Positions 17,238 through 25,383 are shown, numbered from the stretch's first letter. The stretch is DNA of 64,000 nt from Chryseobacterium oranimense (GCF_900129755.1 NZ_FQWT01000001.1:62001-126000), one strand, 5' to 3'. Translations and numbers: made by a program. Notes: generated from the letters alone by a model not told the origin.

Positions 17238-17266
17238 CAAAAATATAATATTTTTTCTAGTTTCAA
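17238..17266 (-). promoter_or_regulatory. Bacteroidota-type promoter for atpB and the genes behind it
   Basis: On the minus strand the -7 element TATTTTTG (17238-17245) and a -33 TTG (17264-17266) are 18 nt apart. It would drive atpB-E-F-H-A-G separately from the membrane-protein gene at 17276. Confidence 0.55.
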
Positions 17267-17275
17267 TAAATAATT

Positions 17276-17647
17276 TTACTGTTTTTTATCATGATTAATC
17301 AGCGTGATTGCATAGTACGTAAGCAGCGTAGTCAGGACAAAATATGGCAATATAAAATGAAATTTATAACCAGGAATCATTTCAAAGTTCAATTTTTTAC
17401 GAATTAGATACATTAAACCGAATTTTAATAAGATAAGACCAATCACAGACAATCCTAAAAACTGTGGTACCGTTCTGTTGATTAATATTACCAGAGTAAT
17501 CATCATCATAAACATCACACTTAAAAAAAGATAAAATTTGACGATAATAATCTCATCTAAGTGAAAAACAAATTTCCAAAGGGAAAAATGGATCAGAAAT
17601 GTTAAGAAGAATAATACGGTGACAAGAATATTAGGGTTTAATTTCAT
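17276..17647 (-). CDS. Four-helix membrane protein at the head of the atp operon
   Basis: 123 residues and very hydrophobic, with four predicted transmembrane helices (about 8-28, 33-55, 60-78 and 97-117) and a basic middle loop. It lies 59 bp upstream of atpB on the same strand. In many bacteria this slot is held by AtpI, a small membrane protein that helps assemble the c ring or move Mg2+. Position and topology are similar, but I see no decisive AtpI sequence motif, so function is inferred from context only. A TATTTTTG element at 17697-17704 could be its -7 box. Confidence 0.7.
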   Translation of the reverse strand: MKLNPNILVTVLFFLTFLIHFSLWKFVFHLDEIIIVKFYLFLSVMFMMMITLVILINRTVPQFLGLSVIGLILLKFGLMYLIRKKLNFEMIPGYKFHFILPYFVLTTLLTYYAITLINHDKKQ

Positions 17648-18128
17648 TACAAACTATTTTCAGCTCTTAAATTAATAAGGTTTATTTAACTGATCGCAAA
17701 AATAGACTTTTTCTATTGAATTTTACATGATTTGATTTTTATCATTTTTTTTAACAATAATATTATAATACTATTTCCATGTTCTTACAGTAAAACATGC
17801 TTCTGTTTAGATTAATGAATGATTTTGCATCAACTACTCTACTATAAAATATTCATGAATTTATAAATATATAGCCCTAATTTATAAATATACATAGCCT
17901 TAATTTCTTTTATCTAAGATCGCATAGTAAGTTTGTTAAAGACAAATCATATGAGATTCTTTTCTAGATTCAATTAAAATTATAAGTACAGATCTTTTCG
18001 AAGCATTAATTAACTTTTACTATAAACCTAGGTAATATTATAGAGTCTGCTATTTGGACAAAATTAAATAGCTATCAAAAAAATTCCTTGATATAAAGAA
18101 TGGAATTATCATTTAAAAAATTAACAGT
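17648..18128. other. 481-bp AT-rich spacer between the atp operon and the RiPP locus
   Basis: No reading frame of credible length. A direct repeat AATTTATAAATATA...TAGCC occurs twice, at 17859-17878 and 17879-17902, differing by a 2-nt indel. A TAAGTTTG -7-like box lies at 17928-17935 and, if used, would give the precursor mRNA a leader of nearly 190 nt. Otherwise I see nothing in it. Confidence 0.5.
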
Positions 18129-18332
18129 ATGAAATTTAAGTTCAATTTGAAATCAGATGCAAAAAAAATGGCAAAGCATTCTGATTTGTTGCAAGACAAG
18201 TTTTTAAAAAGAGAAATGAGCAAAACGATCAAAGGAGGTGAGGGTGAGCTTGAGCAACCTCTTGAAGAATGGTCAAATAATTGGTCAAACCTTGGCTGGA
18301 GCAATGCCTGGAGAAATGGCATTAATTGGTAA
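18129..18332 (+). CDS. RiPP precursor peptide with four W-x-N motifs
   Basis: 67 residues. The N-terminal 35 or so are a charged leader, ending in FLKREMSKTIKGG at residues 25-37. That matches the '...E(L/M)KxIxGG' double-glycine leaders common to Bacteroidota natural-product precursors. The core after Gly37 holds W48-S-N50, W52-S-N54, W57-S-N59, W61-R-N63 and a terminal N66-W67. There is no Cys, and Ser occurs in the core only as the middle residue of three motifs, so a lanthipeptide is unlikely. Regular aromatic-x-Asn triplets beside an FxsB-like radical SAM gene are the mark of three-residue cyclophane peptides (triceptides). Linking Trp to Asn beta-carbon is the inferred modification. Confidence 0.82.
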   Translation: MKFKFNLKSDAKKMAKHSDLLQDKFLKREMSKTIKGGEGELEQPLEEWSNNWSNLGWSNAWRNGINW

Positions 18333-18336
18333 AATC

Positions 18337-18360
18337 AAGGCCTGTTTTTAACAGGCCTTT
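18337..18360 (+). terminator. Attenuator-like hairpin between precursor and maturase genes
   Basis: AAGGCCTG (18337-18344) pairs perfectly with CAGGCCTT (18352-18359) around a T-rich 7-nt loop and is followed by TTTAAA. It lies 4 bp after the precursor stop and 14 bp before the maturase start. As a leaky terminator it would give more precursor than enzyme transcripts, an arrangement common in RiPP operons. Confidence 0.7.
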
Positions 18361-18373
18361 TAAATTAAAAGAA

Positions 18374-19630
18374 ATGGAAATTAAAATTGTTGTATTAAAA
18401 ATTGCCAGCAGATGTAATTTAAATTGTTCTTATTGCTATATGTACAATTTAGGTGATAAAACCTATAAAAATCAACCTAAAGTAATGAGCAAGGAAACAA
18501 TTGAAAACATTTACAATAGAATAATTGAGCACTGCGAAGAACATAAAATTAAAAATTTCGGCATTATTCTTCATGGAGGAGAACCATTATTGGCAGGTCA
18601 GAAATACATTGAAGATTTTGTAAATACCGGAAGAAAATTATCAGAAGGAAAAGTAAATTTTCAATATGGCCTTCAAACGAACGGAATTTTAATTAACGAA
18701 GAAATTGCCAATTCTCTTGAAAAACTGCGCGTACACATCGGAGTAAGTCTTGATGGTCCCAAGGAGGTAAATGATAAACACAGGTTCTATCATAACGGAA
18801 AAGGCTCTTATGATGATGTTATTAAAGGTATAAATGTTTTACTTAAAAATAATTCATATAAAGACCGCTTAGGGTTATTATCTGTAATGAACATTGACTC
18901 GGATCCTATTAAGGCCTATAATCATATAAAAGATTTGAATTTAAACGGTGGAGATTTCTTATTTCCATATGGAACATACGATAACCCTCCGTTAGGCAAA
19001 ACTGAAAACACTGAAAATACTCATTATGCAGATTGGCTGATCAAAATTTTTGACACCTGGTATAATGAAGATGAAGAAACAAGACCCTCAATCAGGCTAT
19101 TTAAAGATATCACAGCTTCGATACTTGGTAATGATATTATGGCAGATTATCTGGGTAATAAAAACAATGAGGTCCTTGTTATCGAAACCGATGGTTCCAT
19201 GGAAGCCGTGGATGGCTTGAAGTCATGCGGAAACGGATTTACAAAAACAGGTGCAAATGTAAGTTCATTTTCAATCAATCAGGCTTTAGATACTCCACTC
19301 GCAAAACTTTATCATTACAGTCATAAGCATCTGTGCAAAAAATGCAGATCATGTCCTATTAACGAAACATGCGGTGGTGGTGATTTAGCGAACAGATATT
19401 CTACCAAAAACGGATTCGATAATCCATCAATCTATTGTTCCGATCTGGAAAAACTGATTTCGCATATCCAAAATAAAATAATAGACAGGTTGCCTGAGCA
19501 GCTGATAGAAGAAGCAGAAATAGAAAGGTTAATACCCTCAAAAATCCAGGAAATCAGGAATCAGAATATCATTAAAGACAATGCCGTTTACGAAGATGAA
19601 CTTTTAAGCTACTTTTACGCTAAAGCTTAA
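18374..19630 (+). CDS. Radical SAM/SPASM peptide maturase (FxsB-like, putative cyclophane-forming)
   Basis: 418 residues. The [4Fe-4S]-SAM motif is CNLNCSYC (Cys14, 18, 21), followed by YMYNLGDKTY, as in FxsB-type enzymes. ILHGGEPLL and VSLDGPKEVNDKHR are further radical SAM core strands. The C-terminal SPASM region carries a Cys-rich cluster (SCGNG, then CKKCRSCPINETCGGGD, then SIYC) and the NGFDNPS segment seen in that group. Known relatives join an aromatic ring to the beta-carbon of the residue two positions on, in aromatic-x-x motifs. The ATG at 18374 is chosen; the open frame to 18326 overlaps the precursor and runs through the hairpin. No transporter or protease gene accompanies it. 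Confidence 0.85.
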   Translation: MEIKIVVLKIASRCNLNCSYCYMYNLGDKTYKNQPKVMSKETIENIYNRIIEHCEEHKIKNFGIILHGGEPLLAGQKYIEDFVNTGRKLSEGKVNFQYGLQTNGILINEEIANSLEKLRVHIGVSLDGPKEVNDKHRFYHNGKGSYDDVIKGINVLLKNNSYKDRLGLLSVMNIDSDPIKAYNHIKDLNLNGGDFLFPYGTYDNPPLGKTENTENTHYADWLIKIFDTWYNEDEETRPSIRLFKDITASILGNDIMADYLGNKNNEVLVIETDGSMEAVDGLKSCGNGFTKTGANVSSFSINQALDTPLAKLYHYSHKHLCKKCRSCPINETCGGGDLANRYSTKNGFDNPSIYCSDLEKLISHIQNKIIDRLPEQLIEEAEIERLIPSKIQEIRNQNIIKDNAVYEDELLSYFYAKA

Positions 19631-19684
19631 TTCATAAACATATATTATATGATGTATAAATAAGAATTTTAAAATTAAATTCCT

Positions 19685-19692
19685 TATTTTTG
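19685..19692 (+). promoter_or_regulatory. -7 promoter element for ffh
   Basis: TATTTTTG matches TAnnTTTG and ends 23 nt before the ffh ATG. No clear TTG is seen at the expected upstream distance. Confidence 0.5.
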
Positions 19693-19715
19693 CAAACCTA
19701 TAATTTACAATAAAT

Positions 19716-21077
19716 ATGTTTAATAGTTTACAGGATAAATTAGACAAGGCTCTACATAATATTTCCGGACGCGGAAAAATCACAGAGATCAACGTAGCGG
19801 AAACCGTAAAGGAAATCCGTAGAGCGCTGGTAGATGCTGACGTTAACTATAAAGTCGCAAAAGATCTTACAAAAAGAGTTCAGGACAAAGCTTTAGGACA
19901 GAACGTTCTTACTTCCCTTACTCCGGGACAGCTGATGACCAAAATCGTTCATGACGAATTGGTAGATCTTATGGGAGGTTCTCAGGAAGGAATCAATCTT
20001 TCAGGAAAACCTACCGTAATCCTTATTGCCGGTCTTCAGGGTTCGGGTAAGACGACTTTCTCCGGAAAACTTGCCAATTATCTAAAAACAAAAAGAACCA
20101 AAAAGCCTTTATTGGTTGCCTGTGACGTTTACCGTCCTGCAGCAATTGACCAGCTTAAAGTTCTGGGTGGCCAGATTGGGGTTCCCGTATTTACAGAAGA
20201 AGGTTCTACCAACCCTTCCACTATTGCTGAAAATGCTATTAATTTCGCAAAAGCAAATGGTCATGATGTAGTAATCGTCGATACAGCGGGACGTCTTGCA
20301 ATTGATGAGCAGATGATGAATGAGATCAAGTCTGTACATTATTTCATCAAGCCTCATGAAACCTTATTCGTGGTAGATTCCATGACAGGTCAGGATGCTG
20401 TAAATACAGCAAAAGCATTCAACGATGCCCTAAACTTTGACGGTGTTGTCCTAACTAAATTAGATGGTGATACAAGAGGGGGTGCTGCTTTAACGATCCG
20501 TTCTGTTGTTGAAAAACCGATCAAATTTATCTCTACCGGTGAGAAGATGGAAGCCTTGGATCTTTTCTACCCGGAAAGGATGGCAGACAGAATCTTAGGA
20601 ATGGGAGACGTAGTTTCCTTAGTAGAAAGAGCCCAGGAGCAGTTTGATGAAGAAGAAGCTAAAAAACTTCACAAAAAAATTGCTAAAAACGAATTCGGTT
20701 TTGATGATTTCCTGAAGCAGATCAACCAGATCAAAAAGATGGGTAATATGAAAGACCTTATGGGAATGATTCCGGGGGTCGGAAAGGCCATTAAAGACGT
20801 CGAGATCAGTGATGATGCTTTCAAGCACATTGAAGCTATTATCTACTCTATGACACCTGACGAAAGAAGAAGACCTTCTATCATCAATACCCAGAGAAAG
20901 CAGAGGATTGCAAAAGGAGCAGGAAGAAAGATCGAAGATGTGAATCAGCTGATGAAGCAGTTCGAGCAGATGGGTAAAATGATGAAGATGATGCAGGGAC
21001 CTCAGGGAAAACAGATGATGCAGATGATGAGCAAAATGCCGAACATGCCTGGAATGGGCGGAATGTTTGGAAAATAA
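19716..21077 (+). CDS. ffh: Signal recognition particle protein Ffh
   Basis: 453 residues with N, G and M domains in order. The G domain has the P-loop GLQGSGKTT (about residue 107), DVYRPAA, DTAGRLAIDE and TKLDGDTRGG. The Met-rich M domain (about 300-453), with FEQMGKMMKMM and a Gly/Met-rich end, binds 4.5S RNA and signal sequences. With 4.5S RNA and FtsY it targets membrane proteins to the translocon. No 4.5S RNA gene was seen nearby. It appears monocistronic, ending at the hairpin at 21107-21130. Confidence 0.98.
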   Translation: MFNSLQDKLDKALHNISGRGKITEINVAETVKEIRRALVDADVNYKVAKDLTKRVQDKALGQNVLTSLTPGQLMTKIVHDELVDLMGGSQEGINLSGKPTVILIAGLQGSGKTTFSGKLANYLKTKRTKKPLLVACDVYRPAAIDQLKVLGGQIGVPVFTEEGSTNPSTIAENAINFAKANGHDVVIVDTAGRLAIDEQMMNEIKSVHYFIKPHETLFVVDSMTGQDAVNTAKAFNDALNFDGVVLTKLDGDTRGGAALTIRSVVEKPIKFISTGEKMEALDLFYPERMADRILGMGDVVSLVERAQEQFDEEEAKKLHKKIAKNEFGFDDFLKQINQIKKMGNMKDLMGMIPGVGKAIKDVEISDDAFKHIEAIIYSMTPDERRRPSIINTQRKQRIAKGAGRKIEDVNQLMKQFEQMGKMMKMMQGPQGKQMMQMMSKMPNMPGMGGMFGK

Positions 21078-21106
21078 CAAAGTTTATAACAAAACACTAT
21101 AAAAAA

Positions 21107-21130
21107 AACTCTCAGAAATTTCTGAGAGTT
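21107..21130. terminator. Bidirectional terminator between ffh and a beta-barrel gene
   Basis: A perfect 12-bp inverted repeat (AACTCTCAGAAA against its complement) with an A8 tract on the left and T7 on the right. It can terminate ffh on the plus strand and the convergent porin gene on the minus strand. Confidence 0.9.
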
Positions 21131-21138
21131 TTTTTATT

Positions 21139-21792
21139 TTATTTGAATTTGTATCCTAATCCGATCTGGAAGAAATTCATTTTCAGTTTTTCGTCGTTTA
21201 CAGGATGCTTGATCATATTGGTCAGTCCGAAGCTGTAACGGGCATCTACAAATAAACCTTTATATATGTTGTAATCAGCCCCTAAAACCAAACCGAATTC
21301 TGAAGACTTAAGATTATCATCAAAATTCTTTTCAAGGAACTGTTCACCTTCATTAATCGCCTGTTGATTGGCCATTCCTCCTGATACGTCAATATTTACT
21401 TTCGTGCTTGTTCTAAAGCTTACGAAAGGTCCTGCGTATACTCCAAGCTCAGGGGTAGCATAATATCTTGCCGTTACAGGAATCACAATTCTGTTGAAAT
21501 TGAATTTTTCTGTAACCGTAATTCCCATTGTTGAAACTTCAACTTTTCCGCCCAGATTTGCATACTGAACTTCTCCCTGTACAGCAAATTTATTATTGAA
21601 TTGATGTTCTACCAAAGCGCCTACATAAAAGCCTGATTTAGATTTCAAACCTCCGCTTACGCCTTCAAAGGCATCAAGATCGTCATTAGAGTTTAGTTTT
21701 GATAAGGCATACCCTGCTTTTACGCCAAATTTTGTCTGCGCATTCATTCCTGCACAAAAAGCAAGTGCCGATGCCAATAAGATTTTTTTCAT
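21139..21792 (-). CDS. Outer-membrane beta-barrel (porin-family) protein 1
   Basis: 217 residues. A signal peptide (MKKILLASALAFCAGMNAQ) leads into an eight-strand barrel of the porin-family type: TKFGVKAGYALSKLN first, GFYVGALVEHQF, an ARYYATPELGVYAGPFVSF pair, and the final strand FFQIGLGYKFK with a C-terminal aromatic region. Close in plan to the fourth barrel gene (23586-24251), which shares the KAGY(A/S)LS(K/T)L opening and a FFQ(I/V)G(L/V)G(Y/F)KF end. Function is unknown; such barrels are often abundant surface proteins. It has its own promoter (21817-21824). Confidence 0.85.
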   Translation of the reverse strand: MKKILLASALAFCAGMNAQTKFGVKAGYALSKLNSNDDLDAFEGVSGGLKSKSGFYVGALVEHQFNNKFAVQGEVQYANLGGKVEVSTMGITVTEKFNFNRIVIPVTARYYATPELGVYAGPFVSFRTSTKVNIDVSGGMANQQAINEGEQFLEKNFDDNLKSSEFGLVLGADYNIYKGLFVDARYSFGLTNMIKHPVNDEKLKMNFFQIGLGYKFK

Positions 21793-21816
21793 GGTTATTT
21801 ATTTAAAAAATGTTTT

Positions 21817-21824
21817 CAAAGATA
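21817..21824 (-). promoter_or_regulatory. -7 promoter element for barrel gene 1
   Basis: TATCTTTG on the minus strand lies 24 nt upstream of the ATG. It directly follows the terminator of the next barrel gene. Confidence 0.45.
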
Positions 21825-21828
21825 AAAA

Positions 21829-21850
21829 AAGCCCTAAATAATTAGGGCTT
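21829..21850 (-). terminator. Rho-independent terminator of barrel gene 2
   Basis: AAGCCCTAA (21829-21837) pairs with TTAGGGCTT (21842-21850). The minus strand continues into TTTTTT. It lies 27 bp past the stop. Confidence 0.85.
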
Positions 21851-21876
21851 CTATGTTTACAAATGCTTTGTTACTA

Positions 21877-22539
21877 TTACTTAGCAAATACATATTTAAC
21901 TCCGAAAGTTACGGAAGATAAGTTCAATCCGAACTTGTAGTTATTTACGCTCTTAGCACCATCAACATCTAATTTAGAAGTGTTGTATCCAAATTCACCG
22001 ATAGTAGCTTCAATGCTCCAGTTTTTGTTTAAGAAATAATCTAAACCTGGCTTAACGTTAACACCGATTGAAGTGTAGTTAGCTTTGTCAGAAGTAGAAG
22101 TAGTGTTCGTAGTTGATCCTAATGTAGTTGTTGTTGTAGCTTCGTCTTTAAATTGTCCGAATTCCATTGGAACTTCCAATTGACCGAAGATATATAATTT
22201 ATCAGCTAAAGTCCAATATTTTCTTACGAAAGGAGCAACAACAAATGCAGATTGAGTACCTTTAGTTTCAGAAACAAAGCTACCTCCTCCAACTGATCCA
22301 GTTGTAGTTTTAGTAACTTTATCACTTGCATAACCTACTCCTAAACCTACAGCAAGGTTAGTACCTACAAAGTAACCAGCAGTTGGAACGATTCTGAAGC
22401 TTTCTACTTTAGTATCATTGTTGTTGTTTTCTTCCTGAGAATAACCAACTTGCCCTGAAATATATGCAGTTCCTTTTGCAATCTGTGCATTAGATAAACC
22501 AAAAAGTGCAACAGCACCCGCTAATAATAATTTTTTCAT
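21877..22539 (-). CDS. Outer-membrane beta-barrel protein 2
   Basis: 220 residues with a signal peptide (MKKLLLAGAVALFGLSNAQ). The mature part begins AKGTAYISGQVGYSQEENNN, with amphipathic strands separated by Asn/Thr-rich loops such as TTTTTLGSTTNTTSTSD, and ends in SVTFGVKYVFAK. This matches the OmpW/Opacity-type barrels that are frequent in Flavobacteriia. The long Thr/Ser/Asn runs would be surface loops. Role unknown. It is less similar to barrels 1 and 4 than they are to each other. Confidence 0.82.
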   Translation of the reverse strand: MKKLLLAGAVALFGLSNAQIAKGTAYISGQVGYSQEENNNNDTKVESFRIVPTAGYFVGTNLAVGLGVGYASDKVTKTTTGSVGGGSFVSETKGTQSAFVVAPFVRKYWTLADKLYIFGQLEVPMEFGQFKDEATTTTTLGSTTNTTSTSDKANYTSIGVNVKPGLDYFLNKNWSIEATIGEFGYNTSKLDVDGAKSVNNYKFGLNLSSVTFGVKYVFAK

Positions 22540-22947
22540 TTTTAAAAAATTTTAATACTTTCTGAGGGCAAAGTTACACTGGGTCCCGCTAATATTAAAA
22601 TTTGTTAATGTGATTAATATCATCGATAGATATTGGTTTTTTCCGGCAATAAAATGTAATAAATATAATCCTTTGACTTTTTCACAATATTATGAATAAA
22701 AAAATTACAATTTCTCAATAAGAGCGAAATATACTTAGTTTATTTTATTTCACAATTTTCTTCAAATTATGTATTTTTTCAATAGGCATCAGGGATAATC
22801 AGACGATAATGTGTTAATATTTAACATATTAGTATTAATATTAAGCAAAAATTTATACTCAAAAATGTTTTTTCTCTTTATAAAGTTATAATTATAAAAA
22901 ACTCCGGCTGTTAACAGCCGGAGTTCTTAATTATTTTCTACTTTTTC
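22540..22947. other. 408-bp AT-rich spacer between barrel genes 2 and 3
   Basis: It holds the -7 element TAACTTTG of barrel gene 2 (22569-22576, minus strand) near its left end and the barrel gene 3 terminator at its right end. In between is AT-rich DNA with an imperfect palindromic stretch around 22811-22845 (alternating TTAATATT and AATATTAA). No gene is visible. Confidence 0.5.
22900..22925 (-). terminator. Rho-independent terminator of barrel gene 3
   Basis: AACTCCGGCTGTT pairs perfectly with its complement across 22900-22925. An A-run on the left gives the minus-strand T-tail. Confidence 0.9.
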
Positions 22948-23445
22948 TTATTTGATAAAGAAATTGTATCCAAGATTAATAGCACCTACGTTCCAGTTTG
23001 CTGTATACCAACCGTAATCACGTTTGTTGCTGATCGTCTGATACCCTAAATAAAGCTCACCTGTAGCCATCTGGTAACCAAACTTAGGCTGTGCATAGAA
23101 ACCACCGTCTACCCCATCTTTTACAGAAATTCCATATCCAAGGTCTAATCCTACAAAGATAGGCGCTCCTGAAAACTTATATTTTCCGGAAACCGCCACA
23201 GGAATAAATCCGAAATCATCGAAATGATCTTTTCCAAAGAAATGAGAATATCCTGTTGCCACCCCAAGATCTAGACCTTTTGTAATATTCCACATATAAG
23301 CAGCATCTACTCCTAATGTAAATGAAGAGGCATCGCTGGCATCACCTACCGGAACACCGATATGACCACCCAGTTTAAAACCTTCCTGCGCCTGTGCAGC
23401 ACCGCCCAGCAGCGCAAAAGCACCTAGTAAAAATAACTTTTTCAT
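22948..23445 (-). CDS. Outer-membrane beta-barrel protein 3
   Basis: 165 residues with a signal peptide (MKKLFLLGAFALLGGAAQAQ) and a small barrel: EGFKLGGHIGVPVGDASD, then LGVDAAYMWNI, SGKYKF, PIFVGLDLGYGISV and a final VGAINLGYNFFIK. It is shorter than its neighbours. It is a separate transcription unit, with a TAATTTTG element at 23471-23478 and a strong terminator. Function unknown. Confidence 0.82.
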   Translation of the reverse strand: MKKLFLLGAFALLGGAAQAQEGFKLGGHIGVPVGDASDASSFTLGVDAAYMWNITKGLDLGVATGYSHFFGKDHFDDFGFIPVAVSGKYKFSGAPIFVGLDLGYGISVKDGVDGGFYAQPKFGYQMATGELYLGYQTISNKRDYGWYTANWNVGAINLGYNFFIK

Positions 23446-23535
23446 TTTTTAAATAGTTTGATTGATGCCACAAAATTACTAATTATTTTTATTATTAACA
23501 TAAAATTAACAGCAACCTCTATTCAGAAACAAAAA

Positions 23536-23559
23536 AAGCGGGTCAAGATTGGCCCGCTT
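23536..23559 (-). terminator. Rho-independent terminator of barrel gene 4
   Basis: AAGCGGGTC (23536-23544) pairs with GGCCCGCTT (23551-23559) through a wobble. An A7 tract on the left gives the minus-strand T-tail. Confidence 0.85.
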
Positions 23560-23585
23560 CATATTCTTAAAAAGTCTTTTAAAAA

Positions 23586-24251
23586 TTAGTTTCCTCCGAA
23601 TTTGAAACCAACACCTACCTGGAAGAAGCTGTTAGTTAATTTTCCGTCTCCGGAATCTTTAGCTAAGTTAGAAACTCCCATGTTGTATCTGGCGTCAAAA
23701 AACAAACCGTTTTCCAATGCATACTCTGCCCCTAAGAAAGGAGCAATATTCAGAGTATTGGTTTGATCTTTAATGTCTCTCTCATCATCTGCAGAAATTT
23801 CAAATCCAGGGATCATACCTAATCCAAGGTCTGCCACAGTTTTTGTTTTGGCAGAAATGATCAGTCCGAAATTTGCTCCCGCAGAAACTGATAAACCTTC
23901 AGTAATAAAGTATTTAGCAGAAACAGGAATCAAAATAGTTCCGAAAGTGGTCTTGTTCTTAATGTTAAAAAACGTACCTGCTTCATCTTGATCTTCTACT
24001 CTTTCAGTGATTTTACCTCCCAGTGGCGAATATAAAACTTCACCCTGAAGAGCAAATTTATCACTTAGTTTATGCTCTACCAAAGCACCTACATAGAAAG
24101 TGTGTGAAGGATCTGTGTTTTCAGAATCTCCGTTGTCTTTAAACTTTAAAGTTGAAAGTGAGTAACCAGCTTTAGCTCCAAATCTTGTTTCTTGAGCGCT
24201 CAGATTAGCGCCAACCACAGCCGCTGCTGCAATTAGTAAAAATTTTTTCAT
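23586..24251 (-). CDS. Outer-membrane beta-barrel (porin-family) protein 4
   Basis: 221 residues. Signal peptide MKKFLLIAAAAVVGANLSAQ, then ETRFGAKAGYSLSTLKF, FYVGALVEHKLSDKFALQGE, VSAKYFITEGLSVSAGANFG and the closing SFFQVGVGFKFGG. It is the closest relative of barrel 1 (shared FYVGALVEH and ALQGE/AVQGE strands). Each barrel in this array has its own terminator, so they can be regulated separately. Both promoter elements are visible at 24275-24304. Confidence 0.85.
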   Translation of the reverse strand: MKKFLLIAAAAVVGANLSAQETRFGAKAGYSLSTLKFKDNGDSENTDPSHTFYVGALVEHKLSDKFALQGEVLYSPLGGKITERVEDQDEAGTFFNIKNKTTFGTILIPVSAKYFITEGLSVSAGANFGLIISAKTKTVADLGLGMIPGFEISADDERDIKDQTNTLNIAPFLGAEYALENGLFFDARYNMGVSNLAKDSGDGKLTNSFFQVGVGFKFGGN

Positions 24252-24274
24252 GATTATTTTTTAGTATTCGGTGG

Positions 24275-24304
24275 CAAAACTAAGCTTTTTTTTTAAAACA
24301 CCAA
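24275..24304 (-). promoter_or_regulatory. Bacteroidota-type promoter for barrel gene 4
   Basis: On the minus strand TAGTTTTG (24275-24282) is preceded by a TTG (24302-24304) at a 19-nt distance. It lies 24 nt upstream of the ATG. Confidence 0.55.
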
Positions 24305-24382
24305 ATAGTGGCTAAAAATTAGTGCAAATAATTAATCATAAACAGGAAAAATTTAATTAAAACAAGTTCAGATAGCCTGAAT

Positions 24383-25339
24383 CTAATCTTTCAGTCTTTT
24401 ATCTTCTTCATTGTAGGCCAGAATGATCTTTTTCACCACAGGATGTCTTACAACATCTTCTTCTGTAAGATGTACAAAACCAATTTCTTTAACGTCTCTT
24501 AGAATTCTCATAGCTTCCTTTAATCCGGATTGTTGTTTCGGCGGCAAATCGATCTGAGTTGGGTCTCCGGTGATGATAAACTTGGCATTCATCCCCATCC
24601 TTGTCAGAAACATCTTCATTTGGGCATGGGTCGTGTTCTGGGCTTCATCCAGAATTACAAAGGCATCATCCAGCGTACGTCCTCTCATAAAAGCCAGCGG
24701 AGCTACTTCAATTACTTTTTTCTCCATAAACCCTTCCAGCTTCTCATGAGGAATCATATCTCTTAATGCGTCATATAGAGGCTGTAAATACGGATCCAGC
24801 TTTTCTTTCAGATCTCCCGGAAGGAATCCAAGGCTCTCCCCTGCTTCTACAGCGGGCCTGGTCAGGATAATTCTTTTTACCTGCTTATCTCTTAAAGCTC
24901 TTGCTGCCAATGCCACACTGGTATAGGTTTTCCCGGTTCCGGCTGGCCCGATGGCAAAAACCATATCTTTTTTCTCGGTCTCTTTAACCAGTTTTTTAAG
25001 ATTGGTAGTTTTCGCTTTAATGATCTTACCATTAACGCCTTTTACAATGATATCCTGATCAAAAATCAATTGTTTCTCATTCTCATCCTTAATATTCAGG
25101 ACATTTTCAACGTCTTTTAAAGCGATAGAATTATTTTCAGAGATAAATTTTACAAGGTTATCCAGTTTTTGTTTTAATATATCCAAAGCTTCCTGATTGC
25201 CCATTGCAAAGATAAAATGATCTCTTCCTGTGATCTTAAGCGTGGGAAAGCTTGATTTTAATAAGTTGAAATATTGGTTATTAACGCCATAGAAGGTCTT
25301 TACATCGATGTCCTCCAAATCATATGTTAATTCAAACAT
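24383..25339 (-). CDS. PhoH family ATPase
   Basis: 318 residues. The N-terminal region of about 100 residues resembles the KH-like extension of PhoH/PhoL proteins. The ATPase domain follows with Walker A GPAGTGKTYTS (about residue 136), PAVEAGESLGFLPGD and the Walker B region FVILDEAQNT, then ITGDPTQIDLP. PhoH-like ATPases act in RNA metabolism, including with YbeY in some bacteria; the precise role here is not set by sequence. It is divergent from the SAM hydrolase gene. TAAATTTG (25384-25391, minus strand) is a candidate -7 element. Confidence 0.92.
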   Translation of the reverse strand: MFELTYDLEDIDVKTFYGVNNQYFNLLKSSFPTLKITGRDHFIFAMGNQEALDILKQKLDNLVKFISENNSIALKDVENVLNIKDENEKQLIFDQDIIVKGVNGKIIKAKTTNLKKLVKETEKKDMVFAIGPAGTGKTYTSVALAARALRDKQVKRIILTRPAVEAGESLGFLPGDLKEKLDPYLQPLYDALRDMIPHEKLEGFMEKKVIEVAPLAFMRGRTLDDAFVILDEAQNTTHAQMKMFLTRMGMNAKFIITGDPTQIDLPPKQQSGLKEAMRILRDVKEIGFVHLTEEDVVRHPVVKKIILAYNEEDKRLKD

Positions 25340-25383
25340 GCAGTATTTTATTTTTATTAGATTTTAAAATTAAAGCTTTTTTT

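Noticed and set aside
18129..19630. Lanthipeptide or class II bacteriocin reading of the GG-leader peptide
   Set aside because: The core has no Cys, no LanB/C/M-type gene is present, and no C39 peptidase-transporter is adjacent; the only enzyme is a radical SAM/SPASM protein.
20619..21080. 153-residue frame on the minus strand across the 3' half of ffh
   Set aside because: It mirrors the Met-rich ffh M domain as a His/Leu-rich sequence and has no recognisable motif; ffh on the plus strand is certain.
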